Part shown: piece after piece, positions 6,318 to 14,049 of the stretch | How the letters are laid out: the number at the start of each line of letters is the position of its first letter | How positions within the stretch are numbered: position 1 is the first letter of the stretch | Assembly: GCA_050012355.1 (NCBI GenBank) | Contig: JBEKHI010000074.1 | Coordinates: 1-34,800, forward strand | DNA length: 34,800 bases | From: JBEKHI01 sp050012355 | GTDB lineage: Bacteria > Actinomycetota > Actinomycetes > Streptosporangiales > Streptosporangiaceae | Reading direction: 5' to 3' | Program-made: the position numbers and the translations under genes | Notes under the pieces: generated by a model | Seen by the model: only the letters and a program-made list of their open reading frames with translations | Database searches by the model: none | What the model was told of the DNA's origin: nothing

Positions 6318-8560
6318 GATTTATCCAGGTAATCGGCGTGCTGGCCGAGCATGTCGGCGATCGCCGCCCGCAACGCGGGGTACCCGGTGAGCTCGGGATC
6401 GGACTCCACGACGCTGGTCGCCTCGGTGCGGGCGAGGGTGATGAGTTTCTCATCCTTGAGCACGCTCAGCAGCTTCAGCGTGCGGCGGCGCCCGGCCTGC
6501 GCGGCCCCGAGAATGTCACCCTCCCGGCGCTGAATCAGGTCAAGACGCGACAGTTCGAACCCGTCGGTGGTGCCGGCGACCGCCTCGAGCCGCTCGCGGG
6601 AAGACTCGGCCGCGGACTCGGTGACGAGCAGGCAGAGCCCGGGGTGACCGCCCCGGCCCACCCGGCCGCGGAGCTGGTGCAGCTGGGATACGCCGAAGCG
6701 TTCGGCGTCCATGATGACCATGGCGGTCGCGTTGGGCACGTCCACGCCGACCTCGATCACCGTGGTGGCGACGAGCACGTCGATGTCGCCGGCCGCGAAG
6801 GACCGCATGATCTCGTCCTTCTCGTCGGCGGGCAGCCTGCCGTGCAGGATCTTGATCCGCAGGCCGCTGAGCGGGCCCTCCCTGAGCTCCTCCGCCACGT
6901 CCAGGACGGCGAGCGGCGGGCGGCGCGGAAACTCCTCGAGGACCGGCTCCAGATCCTCGAACTGAGCCTCCATGTCGGCGAGGTCGCCGCCGATCCGCGG
7001 GCAGACCACGTAGGCCTGACGGCCTTGCGCGACCTCCTCGCGGACGCGTTCCCAGGCCCGGTCGAGGAAGTGCGGCTTGTCGGCGGCCGGGACCACGTGG
7101 GTGGAGATCGCCTTCCTGCCCTGCGGAAGCTCGCTCAGCGTCGATATCTCCAGGTCGCCGAACACGGTCATCGCGACCGTCCGCGGTATCGGCGTCGCGG
7201 TCATCACCAGCAGGTGCGGCCGGGCGCCGTTGGCTTTCTCCCGCAGCGCGTCCCGCTGCTCGACGCCGAACCGGTGCTGCTCGTCGATCACGACCAGGCC
7301 CAGGTCGGCGAACTGGACCCGGTCCTCAAGCAGCGCGTGGGTGCCGATGACGATCCCGGCCTGGCCGGTGGTGATGTCGAGCAGGGCCTGGCGGCGGTGC
7401 GCGGCGCCGACCGAGCCGGTCAGGAGCGAGATCTTGGTCGCTTTCTCCGCCGCGTCGAGCCGGCCGGCCGAGCCGAGCGGGCCGAGCATCGCCGAGATGG
7501 ACCGGTAGTGCTGCTGCGCCAGCACCTCGGTGGGGGCGAGCAGCACCGACTGACCGCCGTTGTCGGCGACCTGGAGCATCGCGCGGATCGCGACGACCGT
7601 TTTACCCGAGCCGACCTCGCCCTGCAGCAGCCGGTGCATCGGGGAGGCGCAGGACAGATCCCGGGCGATGACGCTTCCCACCGCCTGCTGGCCCTTGGTG
7701 AGCTCGAAGGGAAGCCGGTCGTCGAACGCCGCGGCCAGGCCGTCGTCCACTGGCGGGCGGGGCTCGGCGGGCAGCGCGGCCGCCGCGATCCGGCGCTGCG
7801 CGAGCGCCGACTGCAGCAGGAACGCCTCGTCCCACTTGAGCCGGGTCCTGGCCCGCGCGATGTCGGCGTCGGACAGCGGGCGGTGCACGGCGCGCAGCGC
7901 CTCGGCCTCGCGGAGCAGCCCGTGCCGCTCGCGGACCTCGTCCGGCAGCGGGTCCTCGCCCGCGTCCAGGGTGTCGAGCACGATCTGCATGGCCTTGGCG
8001 ATCGTCCAGGACGGCATCTTCTGGCTCGCCGGGTAAACCGGGATGATCTCGGTGGCGAATTCCTCCGCCAGTTCCTTGGCGGCGCGGTCCTCGGTAGCGG
8101 CCTCGGGAACCAGCTCGAACTCGGGATGCACCAGCTGCCGCTGCCCGCGAAAGCTCGACACCTCCCCCGCGAACAGCCCGAGCCGGCCGGGCTGCAGCTG
8201 GCTGGCGAAGTAGTCCGGCCGGTGGAAGAAGGTCAGCAGCAGCCGCGCGGTGCCGTCGGTCACCACCGCCTCGGCCCGCTCACGTGGCCGACCGCCGCGT
8301 CCGTACTTGCCCGGCATCGGGGCTTTCTTGCTGGACAGCACCTGGGCCATGACGGTGACGTGCTCGCCGTCACGTAGCTTGGCCAGGTCGGTCACCTCAC
8401 CTCGGCTGAAATACCGTCGTGGGTAGTGCCGCAGGAAGTCCCCTGCCGTCTGGTAGCCGAAGACGTCCTCGAGCACCTTGGCGGTCTTCGCCCCCAGCGG
8501 CCTGGACAGCGGATCGCGGAGCGTGGTCACATCTGGCAGCATAGGAGCCGTCACCGACAT
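6314..8560 (-). CDS. recG: ATP-dependent DNA helicase RecG
   Basis: Branch-migration helicase that remodels stalled forks and recombination intermediates. An N-terminal wedge (OB-fold) domain spans roughly residues 1-210 (LRHYPRRYFSRGEVTDL near residue 45). The helicase core follows with Walker A (LLQGEVGSGKTVVAIRAM), a DEQH box (VVIDEQHRFGVEQR), TATPIPRT and the C-terminal ATTVIEVGVDVPNAT and QLRGRVGRG motifs. The ATG at 8560 gives 748 residues, close to the family norm. A longer frame reaches 8668, but its extra 36 residues are Arg/Glu-rich, lie within 21 bases of rpmB and look non-native; neither start has a strong ribosome site. It overlaps rsmD by four bases. It is divergent from rpmB, with none of the DAK-domain gene often found between them. 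Confidence 0.95.
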   Translation of the reverse strand: MSVTAPMLPDVTTLRDPLSRPLGAKTAKVLEDVFGYQTAGDFLRHYPRRYFSRGEVTDLAKLRDGEHVTVMAQVLSSKKAPMPGKYGRGGRPRERAEAVVTDGTARLLLTFFHRPDYFASQLQPGRLGLFAGEVSSFRGQRQLVHPEFELVPEAATEDRAAKELAEEFATEIIPVYPASQKMPSWTIAKAMQIVLDTLDAGEDPLPDEVRERHGLLREAEALRAVHRPLSDADIARARTRLKWDEAFLLQSALAQRRIAAAALPAEPRPPVDDGLAAAFDDRLPFELTKGQQAVGSVIARDLSCASPMHRLLQGEVGSGKTVVAIRAMLQVADNGGQSVLLAPTEVLAQQHYRSISAMLGPLGSAGRLDAAEKATKISLLTGSVGAAHRRQALLDITTGQAGIVIGTHALLEDRVQFADLGLVVIDEQHRFGVEQRDALREKANGARPHLLVMTATPIPRTVAMTVFGDLEISTLSELPQGRKAISTHVVPAADKPHFLDRAWERVREEVAQGRQAYVVCPRIGGDLADMEAQFEDLEPVLEEFPRRPPLAVLDVAEELREGPLSGLRIKILHGRLPADEKDEIMRSFAAGDIDVLVATTVIEVGVDVPNATAMVIMDAERFGVSQLHQLRGRVGRGGHPGLCLLVTESAAESSRERLEAVAGTTDGFELSRLDLIQRREGDILGAAQAGRRRTLKLLSVLKDEKLITLARTEATSVVESDPELTGYPALRAAIADMLGQHADYLDKS

Positions 8561-8688
8561 TCGGGTGCCGGGTTCGCCTTCGGCGGCTGGCTCGGGTAGG
8601 CTTCTCACCTGGCCGCCATCCCGTTGATTGCGGCTCTCCCGGGTGCTCCTAAGTGCGCCCGTCGGCATACTACTTATGGAGTGAACCC

Positions 8689-8877
8689 GTGGCTTCCGTC
8701 TGCGACGTATGCGGCAAGGGGCCGGGCTTCGGCAATAACGTCTCGTTCTCGCACCGCCGCACCCGCCGCCGCTTCAACCCCAACATCCAGACCGTCCGTC
8801 GCGCGATCGTCAACGGCACCCCCAAGCGCCTGAACGTGTGCACCTCTTGCATCAAGGCGGGCAAGGTCTCCCGCTAA
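8689..8877 (+). CDS. rpmB: 50S ribosomal protein L28
   Basis: A 62-residue large-subunit ribosomal protein: MASVCDVCGKGPGFGNNVSF, then SHRRTRRRFNPNIQTVR, ending LNVCTSCIKAGKVSR. Four cysteines in two C-x2-C pairs mark it as the zinc-binding (C+) form. The GTG at 8689 follows GGAG by 8 bases. A longer frame from 8653 adds a non-conserved MRPSAYYLWSEP segment and is rejected. It stands alone on the plus strand, ends six bases before a perfect 24-bp hairpin and faces thiL on the other strand. Confidence 0.96.
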   Translation: MASVCDVCGKGPGFGNNVSFSHRRTRRRFNPNIQTVRRAIVNGTPKRLNVCTSCIKAGKVSR

Positions 8878-8882
8878 GCCTT

Positions 8883-8940
8883 TCATGGTGGGTGCTGCAT
8901 TAACCACACTCTTTGCTGGTTAATGCAGCACCCACCATGA
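8883..8940. repeat. Repeat family A hairpin, probable bidirectional terminator (rpmB/thiL)
   Basis: Positions 8883-8906 and 8917-8940 are a perfect 24-bp inverted repeat around the loop CACTCTTTGC. The arm core is GGTGCTGCATTAACCA. TCCTTTTC follows on the plus strand and AAAGG on the minus side. It sits exactly between the convergent stop codons of rpmB (8877) and thiL (8947), so it can terminate both. Core and loop recur at 15214-15268, which identifies it as a dispersed repeat as well as a terminator. Confidence 0.85.
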
Positions 8941-8946
8941 TCCTTT

Positions 8947-9918
8947 TCAGCGAAAGTGCTGCCAGCCGGGGGCGTTCGCATAGCGGGCACCGTCCACTAG
9001 GACCTCCGGGTCCCCGGCGCGCACCGCTCCGATCACCCGCCATGCCGCCGGCAGCGTCACTGACGGCGGGAATGCCGCCGCCAGGGCGTGATCCTCCCCG
9101 CCGGTGAGCACCCACCTGAGCGCGTCACCCGCCACGACGGCGGCCGCGGCCGCCAGATCACCCGTATCGAGCGCGGATGACCGGATATCGATGACCACCC
9201 GGCTGGCGTCGGCGATATGGCCGAGGTCCGCGAGCAGGCCATCGCTGGTGTCGATCATCGCGGTAGCGCCGAGCCGCGCCGCCTCCGGCCCGGCCTCGTA
9301 ACGAGGCGCCGGGCTCAAGTGCGCGGCCACCAGTTCGTCGAACCCCCGGGTGCCTGCCGACAGCAGCGCGAAGCCGGCACCTGACCAGCCGAGCCGCCCG
9401 GCCACCGCCACCACGTCACCAGGCTGCGCGCCGGAACGGGTGACCACCCGCCCGGGCAGCGCGCCGAGCGCCGTCACCGAGAGCATCACCGAATCCGCGG
9501 ACGCCGTGTCGCCGCCGACCACCGAGGCACCGGCCCGCGCCGCCTCGGCCGCTAGTGCCTCGGCGAGCTCGAGCACCCACGCCGCGGGCAACGATCCCGG
9601 TGTCGCGAGGCTCACCAGCAACGCGGTCGGCTCCGCGCCCATCGCCGCGATGTCGGCGAGGCTGCGGGCGGCCGCCTTGGTCCCGACGTCGCGCGCCGAG
9701 GACCATTTGAGCAGGAAGTGCCGCCCCTCGAGCAGCATGTCCACCGCCGCGACGACCTGGCCACCGGGCGCCTCGACCACAGCGGCGTCGTCACCGATCC
9801 CGATGGCCACGTCCGGGCCGGACGGCATCCGGGCGGCGAGTGCCTCGATCAGCCGCCATTCGCCAAGCTCGCCCACCGAAGCATCGGCTTTTATAAATGA
9901 ATTGTCGCGATTTGACAT
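8947..9918 (-). CDS. thiL: Thiamine-monophosphate kinase
   Basis: Phosphorylates thiamine monophosphate to thiamine pyrophosphate with ATP, the last step of cofactor synthesis. The PurM-like fold shows GIGDDAAVV (residues about 40-48), the metal-binding VDMLLEGRHF, SLADIAAMGA, VVGGDTASAD and MIDTSDGLLADL. The length of 323 residues is typical. The ATG at 9918 has GAGG about 8 bases upstream. In actinobacterial chromosomes thiL commonly lies beside an Lrp/AsnC-type gene and near ddl, as here. The neighbour is divergent, with a 103-base gap holding both promoters. The gene is intact. Confidence 0.95.
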   Translation of the reverse strand: MSNRDNSFIKADASVGELGEWRLIEALAARMPSGPDVAIGIGDDAAVVEAPGGQVVAAVDMLLEGRHFLLKWSSARDVGTKAAARSLADIAAMGAEPTALLVSLATPGSLPAAWVLELAEALAAEAARAGASVVGGDTASADSVMLSVTALGALPGRVVTRSGAQPGDVVAVAGRLGWSGAGFALLSAGTRGFDELVAAHLSPAPRYEAGPEAARLGATAMIDTSDGLLADLGHIADASRVVIDIRSSALDTGDLAAAAAVVAGDALRWVLTGGEDHALAAAFPPSVTLPAAWRVIGAVRAGDPEVLVDGARYANAPGWQHFR

Positions 9919-10021
9919 CTAAAATCCTCGACTCACCGTACTCCGTGCGTTACCGGTCCAGACCATTGGGGTAACGTGACAGACCAGGGCAACTGACCTA
10001 CGCTGCCCCCAGGAGGACGCC

Positions 10022-10248
10022 ATGGTGCAGGCATACATCCTCGTCCAGACCGAGGTCGGCAAAGCCGCCGACGTGGGATCGCGCGGATCGCAGGAGTCAC
10101 GCAGGCGGAGGATGTCACCGGCCCGTATGACGTCATCGTCAGGGCGCGAGCGGAAAACGTGGATGAACTAGGCAAACTTGTCGCCGCGCAAATCCAGGCA
10201 GTGGAGGGAATCACGCGGACGCTGACCTGTCCGGTCGTGCATATCTGA
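10022..10248 (+). pseudogene. Stand-alone Lrp/AsnC ligand-binding (RAM) domain gene, frameshifted
   Basis: The start is intact: AGGAGG lies 6 bases before ATG 10022, and the frame reads MVQAYILVQTEVGKAADV. After the GTG at 10073-10075 the frame is lost. The original frame resumes one phase away at 10078 as IARIAGVTQAEDVTGPYDVI and continues to VEGITRTLTCPVVHI with a stop at 10246-10248. Family members normally have three residues (nine bases) between the Val and this Ile; only two bases (GG) remain, so about seven bases are missing. Read uncorrected, the frame ends after about 50 residues near 10170. Both halves are otherwise well conserved, so the lesion is recent or an assembly error. The intact protein is a roughly 76-residue amino-acid-sensing domain without DNA-binding part. 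Its 3' end overlaps the cofC 3' end by 38 bases on the other strand. Confidence 0.85.
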
Positions 10249-10900
10249 GCAGCTCAGCGGCTACCGGAGCGGTACGCGGGCCGACGCCGAGGGCGACGGC
10301 GGCCAGCAGGTTCTCTGGCGTGTCCACGTCCCGGCGTAGTCCGGGGATGTCGTCCAGCCGGAGCTCGGCCGCGCCGTTACGCGCGTGCCGGTCACGTGAC
10401 CGGCCGCCGTACATCGGGCGGAACGGCGCTCCCGGCGGCGCCGCGTACAGCGTCGTCCCCACTCCGTCTGCATCCGGCACGAACGCGGGTCCGCGCTGGA
10501 TGTGACCGAGCGCGCGGGCGAGTTCGCCGGGGCGCAACGCGGGCAGGTCCGCGGTCAGCCCGGCCACGCCAGTGGAGAGCCCGGTGGCGCCGAGCTGGAG
10601 AGCGTCGTTAAGGCTAGTGGTTGTGTCTTGCACCACGACGGCGCCCAGCGCTGACAGCTCACGCCGCACTACCGAATCGGCTGTGACAACCACCACACGA
10701 GCCACGATGGGGACCGCCAGCACCGCGGAAACGGTGTCACCCGCGAAGGCGAGGGCCATCTCGGCGCGGCGCGGACCGGCCAGCACGGCGAGCCGGGACT
10801 TGGCGTGAGCGAGTACCTTGACAGGGATTACCACCGTCCAGGTGAACGGGGCACAATCGGTCTTGTCTATGATCTTGTCCCCAAAACTCCAGCTACCCAA
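10211..10900 (-). CDS. cofC: 2-phospho-L-lactate (or phosphoenolpyruvate) guanylyltransferase
   Basis: CofC/FbiD-type enzyme that activates 2-phospholactate or PEP with GTP during coenzyme F420 synthesis. The nucleotidyltransferase core begins WTVVIPVKVLAHAKSRLA, followed by VVVVTADSVVRREL, GVAGLTADLPALRPGEL (metal-binding Asp), FVPDADGVGTTLYAA and the C-terminal GLRRDVDTPENLLAA. The 3' end is clear; the start is not. No ATG lies near the conserved region. I give the TTG at 10900 (229 residues). GTG at 10834 would give 207 but trims the first strand, and TTG at 10945 would run into plsC. None has a good ribosome site, so a leaderless transcript is possible. The last dozen codons are antisense to the broken Lrp-type gene. 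Confidence 0.88.
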   Translation of the reverse strand: MGSWSFGDKIIDKTDCAPFTWTVVIPVKVLAHAKSRLAVLAGPRRAEMALAFAGDTVSAVLAVPIVARVVVVTADSVVRRELSALGAVVVQDTTTSLNDALQLGATGLSTGVAGLTADLPALRPGELARALGHIQRGPAFVPDADGVGTTLYAAPPGAPFRPMYGGRSRDRHARNGAAELRLDDIPGLRRDVDTPENLLAAVALGVGPRTAPVAAELLRYARPDRSASA

Positions 10901-10937
10901 CGGAGACCGACGTGCGTGAGACCGTAAGGCCCCCCAG

Positions 10938-11690
10938 ATGAGCAAGCCTACCCTCGGCTACTCACGATTCTGGCGGGCGATCACGGTGATAGTGCTCAGG
11001 CCACTGCTGTCGATCCTGATCAAGAACCGTTGGCAGGGCCAGCGGAACATCCCGAAGACCGGCGGGGTAATCTTCGCCCCCAATCACATCTCCTACGTTG
11101 ACTGGGGAACGGACGCGCTGTTCTTCCAGGCAAACGGCCGGTACCCGACCTTCATGATCAAGGCGTCCGTGTTCGAGATCAAGGGGATCGGGCACGTCAT
11201 GTACAAGGCCGGCCAGCTCCCGGTGCACCGCGGACGGGCCGACGCGGCGCTGGTGCTCAAGGAGGCCGAGAAGGCACTGCGGGCGGGCGCCGCGGTGATC
11301 GTCTACCCGGAGGGCACCGCGACCCGCGATCCCGGCCTGTGGCCGATGGTCGCCAAGACCGGCGTCGCGCGGCTCGCGCTGGCCACCGGCGCCCCGGTGA
11401 TCCCGGTCGCGCACTGGGGAACACAGGACATCCTCCAGTACGGGACTTCCAAGCTGCACCTGTTCCCCCGCAAGACCGTGCGCACCGTCGCGGGCCCGCC
11501 AGTAGATCTGTCGAAGTGGGCGGGCAAGCACACCTCGGCCCGCGCGCTGCGCGAGGCCACCGACGAGATCATGGGCCAGGTCGCCGCCCTGCTCGGGGAC
11601 CTGCGCGCCGAGACCCCGCCCGCGGTGGCTTACGACCCTTCCGCCAAAACGGCGCTGCCTGAGTCTCCCGAGCCCCGCGAGCTCCCGTGA
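10938..11690 (+). CDS. plsC: 1-acyl-sn-glycerol-3-phosphate acyltransferase
   Basis: PlsC-family acyltransferase that adds the second acyl chain to lysophosphatidic acid to make phosphatidic acid at the inner face of the membrane. The catalytic motif NHISYVD (HX4D, residues about 49-55) and the acceptor-binding VYPEGTATRD (about 122-131) are present. VPVAHWGTQ-like motif IV appears as VIPVAHWGT. A hydrophobic N-terminal stretch (AITVIVLRPLLSILI) probably anchors it to the membrane, and the tail after residue 225 is Pro/Ala-rich. The length of 250 residues is normal. The stop overlaps the gpsA GTG start by four bases, coupling two steps of phospholipid synthesis. Start ATG 10938. Confidence 0.93.
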   Translation: MSKPTLGYSRFWRAITVIVLRPLLSILIKNRWQGQRNIPKTGGVIFAPNHISYVDWGTDALFFQANGRYPTFMIKASVFEIKGIGHVMYKAGQLPVHRGRADAALVLKEAEKALRAGAAVIVYPEGTATRDPGLWPMVAKTGVARLALATGAPVIPVAHWGTQDILQYGTSKLHLFPRKTVRTVAGPPVDLSKWAGKHTSARALREATDEIMGQVAALLGDLRAETPPAVAYDPSAKTALPESPEPRELP

Positions 11691-12700
11691 GGGCGGCCGT
11701 ACTGGGGGCCGGCAACTGGGGAACGACCTTCGCCCAGGTGCTGTGCGACGCCGGAACAGCCACCGTGCTGTACGCCCGGGACCCTGAGGTGGCGGACGAG
11801 ATCACCGCTCGGCATTCCAACGAGCGGTACCTGCCGGATGTCACGCTCACCCCGGCGCTCGCCGCGACCGCCGATATCGAAGCGGCGCTCGACGGCGCGG
11901 CCGTGGTGGCGCTGGCGGTGCCCGCGCAGAAGCTGCGGCCGCTGCTGCGCGAATGGGCGCCGCTGATCCCGCGCGACGCGCTGCTCGTCAGCCTGATGAA
12001 GGGCATCGAGCACGACACTTGCCAGCGGATGTCGGAGGTCATCGTCTCGGCCCTCGACGTGCCCGCCGCCCAGGTCGCGGTGGTATCGGGACCGAACCTG
12101 GCGCCGGAGATCGCCCGCCGGGAGATCGCCGCGACCGTGGTGGCCTGCTCTGATGTCTCCGGCACGGCCGTGCTGCAGAAAGCGTGCCACGCCCCCTACT
12201 TCCGGCCCTACACCGACGACGACGTGCCCGGATGCGAGCTGTCGGGCGCGGCGAAGAACGTGATTGCGATCGCCGTTGGCATGGCCGTCGGGCTCGGCCT
12301 CGGCGACAACACCAAGGCGACGCTGATCACCCGCGGCCTGGCCGAGATCGGCAGGCTGGGCGCGGCGATGGGAGCGAGACCGCGGACCTTCGCCGGGCTG
12401 GCCGGGATGGGTGACCTGGTGGCGACGTGCTCGTCGCCGCTGTCGCGGAACCGGAAGTTCGGCGCGCTGCTTGGCTCGGGCGTGCCGGTGGATGAGGCAC
12501 TGTCCCGCATGTCACAGACCGCGGAGGGACCGGCCTCGTGCGAGCCGCTGCTGGCCCTGGCCGGACTGTACGGTGCCGAGATGCCAATCACCGCGGTAGT
12601 CGCTCAGGTCTTGCGCAACAACCTGACAGTCGAGGAGGCAGCGGTAGTGCTAGCGTCACGTTCAGCGAAACCCGAATGGTACGACACTGACGGAGTCTGA
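11687..12700 (+). CDS. gpsA: Glycerol-3-phosphate dehydrogenase [NAD(P)+]
   Basis: Reduces dihydroxyacetone phosphate to sn-glycerol 3-phosphate, the backbone for phospholipids. The Rossmann motif AVLGAGNWGTTFA is at residues 4-16. LMKGIE, VSGPNLAPEIAR (substrate region), the catalytic Lys in GAAKNVIAIAVG and the signature GLAGMGDLVATCSSPLSRNR follow. The length of 337 residues is typical. The GTG start at 11687 overlaps the plsC stop. The next gene starts three bases after its stop, so plsC-gpsA and the PLP enzyme form one transcription unit. Confidence 0.96.
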   Translation: MRAAVLGAGNWGTTFAQVLCDAGTATVLYARDPEVADEITARHSNERYLPDVTLTPALAATADIEAALDGAAVVALAVPAQKLRPLLREWAPLIPRDALLVSLMKGIEHDTCQRMSEVIVSALDVPAAQVAVVSGPNLAPEIARREIAATVVACSDVSGTAVLQKACHAPYFRPYTDDDVPGCELSGAAKNVIAIAVGMAVGLGLGDNTKATLITRGLAEIGRLGAAMGARPRTFAGLAGMGDLVATCSSPLSRNRKFGALLGSGVPVDEALSRMSQTAEGPASCEPLLALAGLYGAEMPITAVVAQVLRNNLTVEEAAVVLASRSAKPEWYDTDGV

Positions 12701-12703
12701 GCG

Positions 12704-13936
12704 GTGGACATAGTTCGCAGGCAGCTGGGCGAGAACACCCGAGCGGTTCATCTGCCGCCGCCACCCGCCCCCGCTCAGCAGCCAATCGGGACACCGGTGT
12801 ACCGGACGGCGGCGTTCGCGTTCGGGTCGGCGGAAGAGTACGCCGCCGTGCTGAACGACGCGGTGCCGGGGTACTCCTACAGCCGGATCGACAATCCGAC
12901 CGTGGACGCGTTCGCGCGCTCGGTCGCCGCGCTAGAGGGCGCGGGGCTGCCGCGGTGGCCGGCCGCGCAGGCGTTCTCCTCAGGGATGGCGGCGATCAGC
13001 GCCGTGTTCTGGACGTTCGCCAGGACGGGAGCGCACGTGATCGCGCCGAACGCGGTGTACGGCGGCACCTACGGCTTCCTCCGCAACGTGCTGTCCCGCT
13101 TCGGGGTCGAGGTCTCGTTCGTCGACATCACCGATCTGGCCGCGGTGGCCGCGGCGATGCGGCCCGCCACGAGGATCGTGTTCGCCGAGACGATCGCCAA
13201 TCCGACCACCGACATCCCCGACCTCCGACGGCTGTCGGAGCTGGCGCAGGACAACGGCGCGCTGCTCGTGGTGGACTCGACGCTCGCACCGCCGGTGATC
13301 TGCCGGCCGCTTGAGCATGGCGCCGACCTGGTGCTGCACTCGGCCACCAAGTACATCGGCGGCCACTCGGACATCACCGGCGGCGTGGTTACCGGGCGCA
13401 TCGAGCTGATTAGCGAGATACGTGCGGTGCGCATCGACACCGGCGGGTCGCTGTCGCCCGACGACGCGTTCATGCTCCGCCGCGGCCTGGAGACGCTGCC
13501 GTTGCGGGTGCGCCGCGCGTGCTCGACCGCCTCGGTGTTCGCCGCGACGGTGTCCAGGCACCCGGCCGTGCTGCGAGTGGACTACCCGGGACTGCCCACG
13601 CACTCCGGACACGAGCAGGCGCGCCGGATGTTCGACGCGGGCCCCGAGGGCGTACGGTTCGGCGCGATCGTGACCGTGACGCCGTTCGGCGGGCGTGAAG
13701 CGGGGCTGGCATTCGCCGACAAGCTGCGGCTGGCCGCGGTCGCTACCTCGCTGGGCGGCACCCACACGGTGGTTTCGCACGCGGCGTCGACGACCCACCG
13801 GCAGATGGACGACCGGGCCCTGGCTCTCGCCGGGATCGACTCTGGCGCGGTCCGGTTCTCAATCGGGCTGGAGGACGCCGAGGACCTCATCTCTGACGCG
13901 TATACCGCTCTGGAGTCGCTGGGTCGTCCGGCGTAA
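12704..13936 (+). CDS. Cys/Met-metabolism PLP enzyme (cystathionine gamma-lyase/synthase type)
   Basis: A 410-residue trans-sulfuration-family enzyme (PLP fold type I). Key features are GYSYSRIDNPTVDAFARSVAALEG (residues 57-80), the PLP-stacking region FSSGMAAISAV, AETIANPTTDIPD, the PLP aspartate in VVDSTLAPP (Asp191) and the Schiff-base Lys216 in HSATKYIGGHSDITGG. The C-terminal VRFSIGLEDAEDLISD is also typical. The sequence does not decide between cystathionine gamma-lyase, gamma-synthase and methionine gamma-lyase, so I give no symbol. The GTG start at 12704 is three bases after gpsA. ddl follows after a 113-base gap. Confidence 0.9.
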   Translation: MDIVRRQLGENTRAVHLPPPPAPAQQPIGTPVYRTAAFAFGSAEEYAAVLNDAVPGYSYSRIDNPTVDAFARSVAALEGAGLPRWPAAQAFSSGMAAISAVFWTFARTGAHVIAPNAVYGGTYGFLRNVLSRFGVEVSFVDITDLAAVAAAMRPATRIVFAETIANPTTDIPDLRRLSELAQDNGALLVVDSTLAPPVICRPLEHGADLVLHSATKYIGGHSDITGGVVTGRIELISEIRAVRIDTGGSLSPDDAFMLRRGLETLPLRVRRACSTASVFAATVSRHPAVLRVDYPGLPTHSGHEQARRMFDAGPEGVRFGAIVTVTPFGGREAGLAFADKLRLAAVATSLGGTHTVVSHAASTTHRQMDDRALALAGIDSGAVRFSIGLEDAEDLISDAYTALESLGRPA

Positions 13937-14049
13937 TCACTCCCCCGCTTCTGCATGCCTGCGTGCAAATAGGGCAAAACATTGCAATGGCCCTTCTACC
14001 CTGGTCAGGCAATACCATCAGTGGTTCGGGAGATAGCGGAGGTGCACAC

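Noticed and set aside
6338..8377. A 679-codon open frame on the plus strand opposite recG
   Set aside because: It is antisense to a clearly conserved helicase gene, its product is Arg/Gly/His-rich without domains, and such frames arise from high GC at third positions.
8561..8668. Longer RecG start at 8668
   Set aside because: The extra 36 residues are low-complexity and charged, without homology, and place the start almost on top of rpmB.
10070..10085. Programmed -1 frameshift in the Lrp-type gene
   Set aside because: GTGGGGATC-like reading would restore the frame, but there is no slippery heptamer or downstream stimulator, and the product would still lack two conserved residues. A deletion is simpler.
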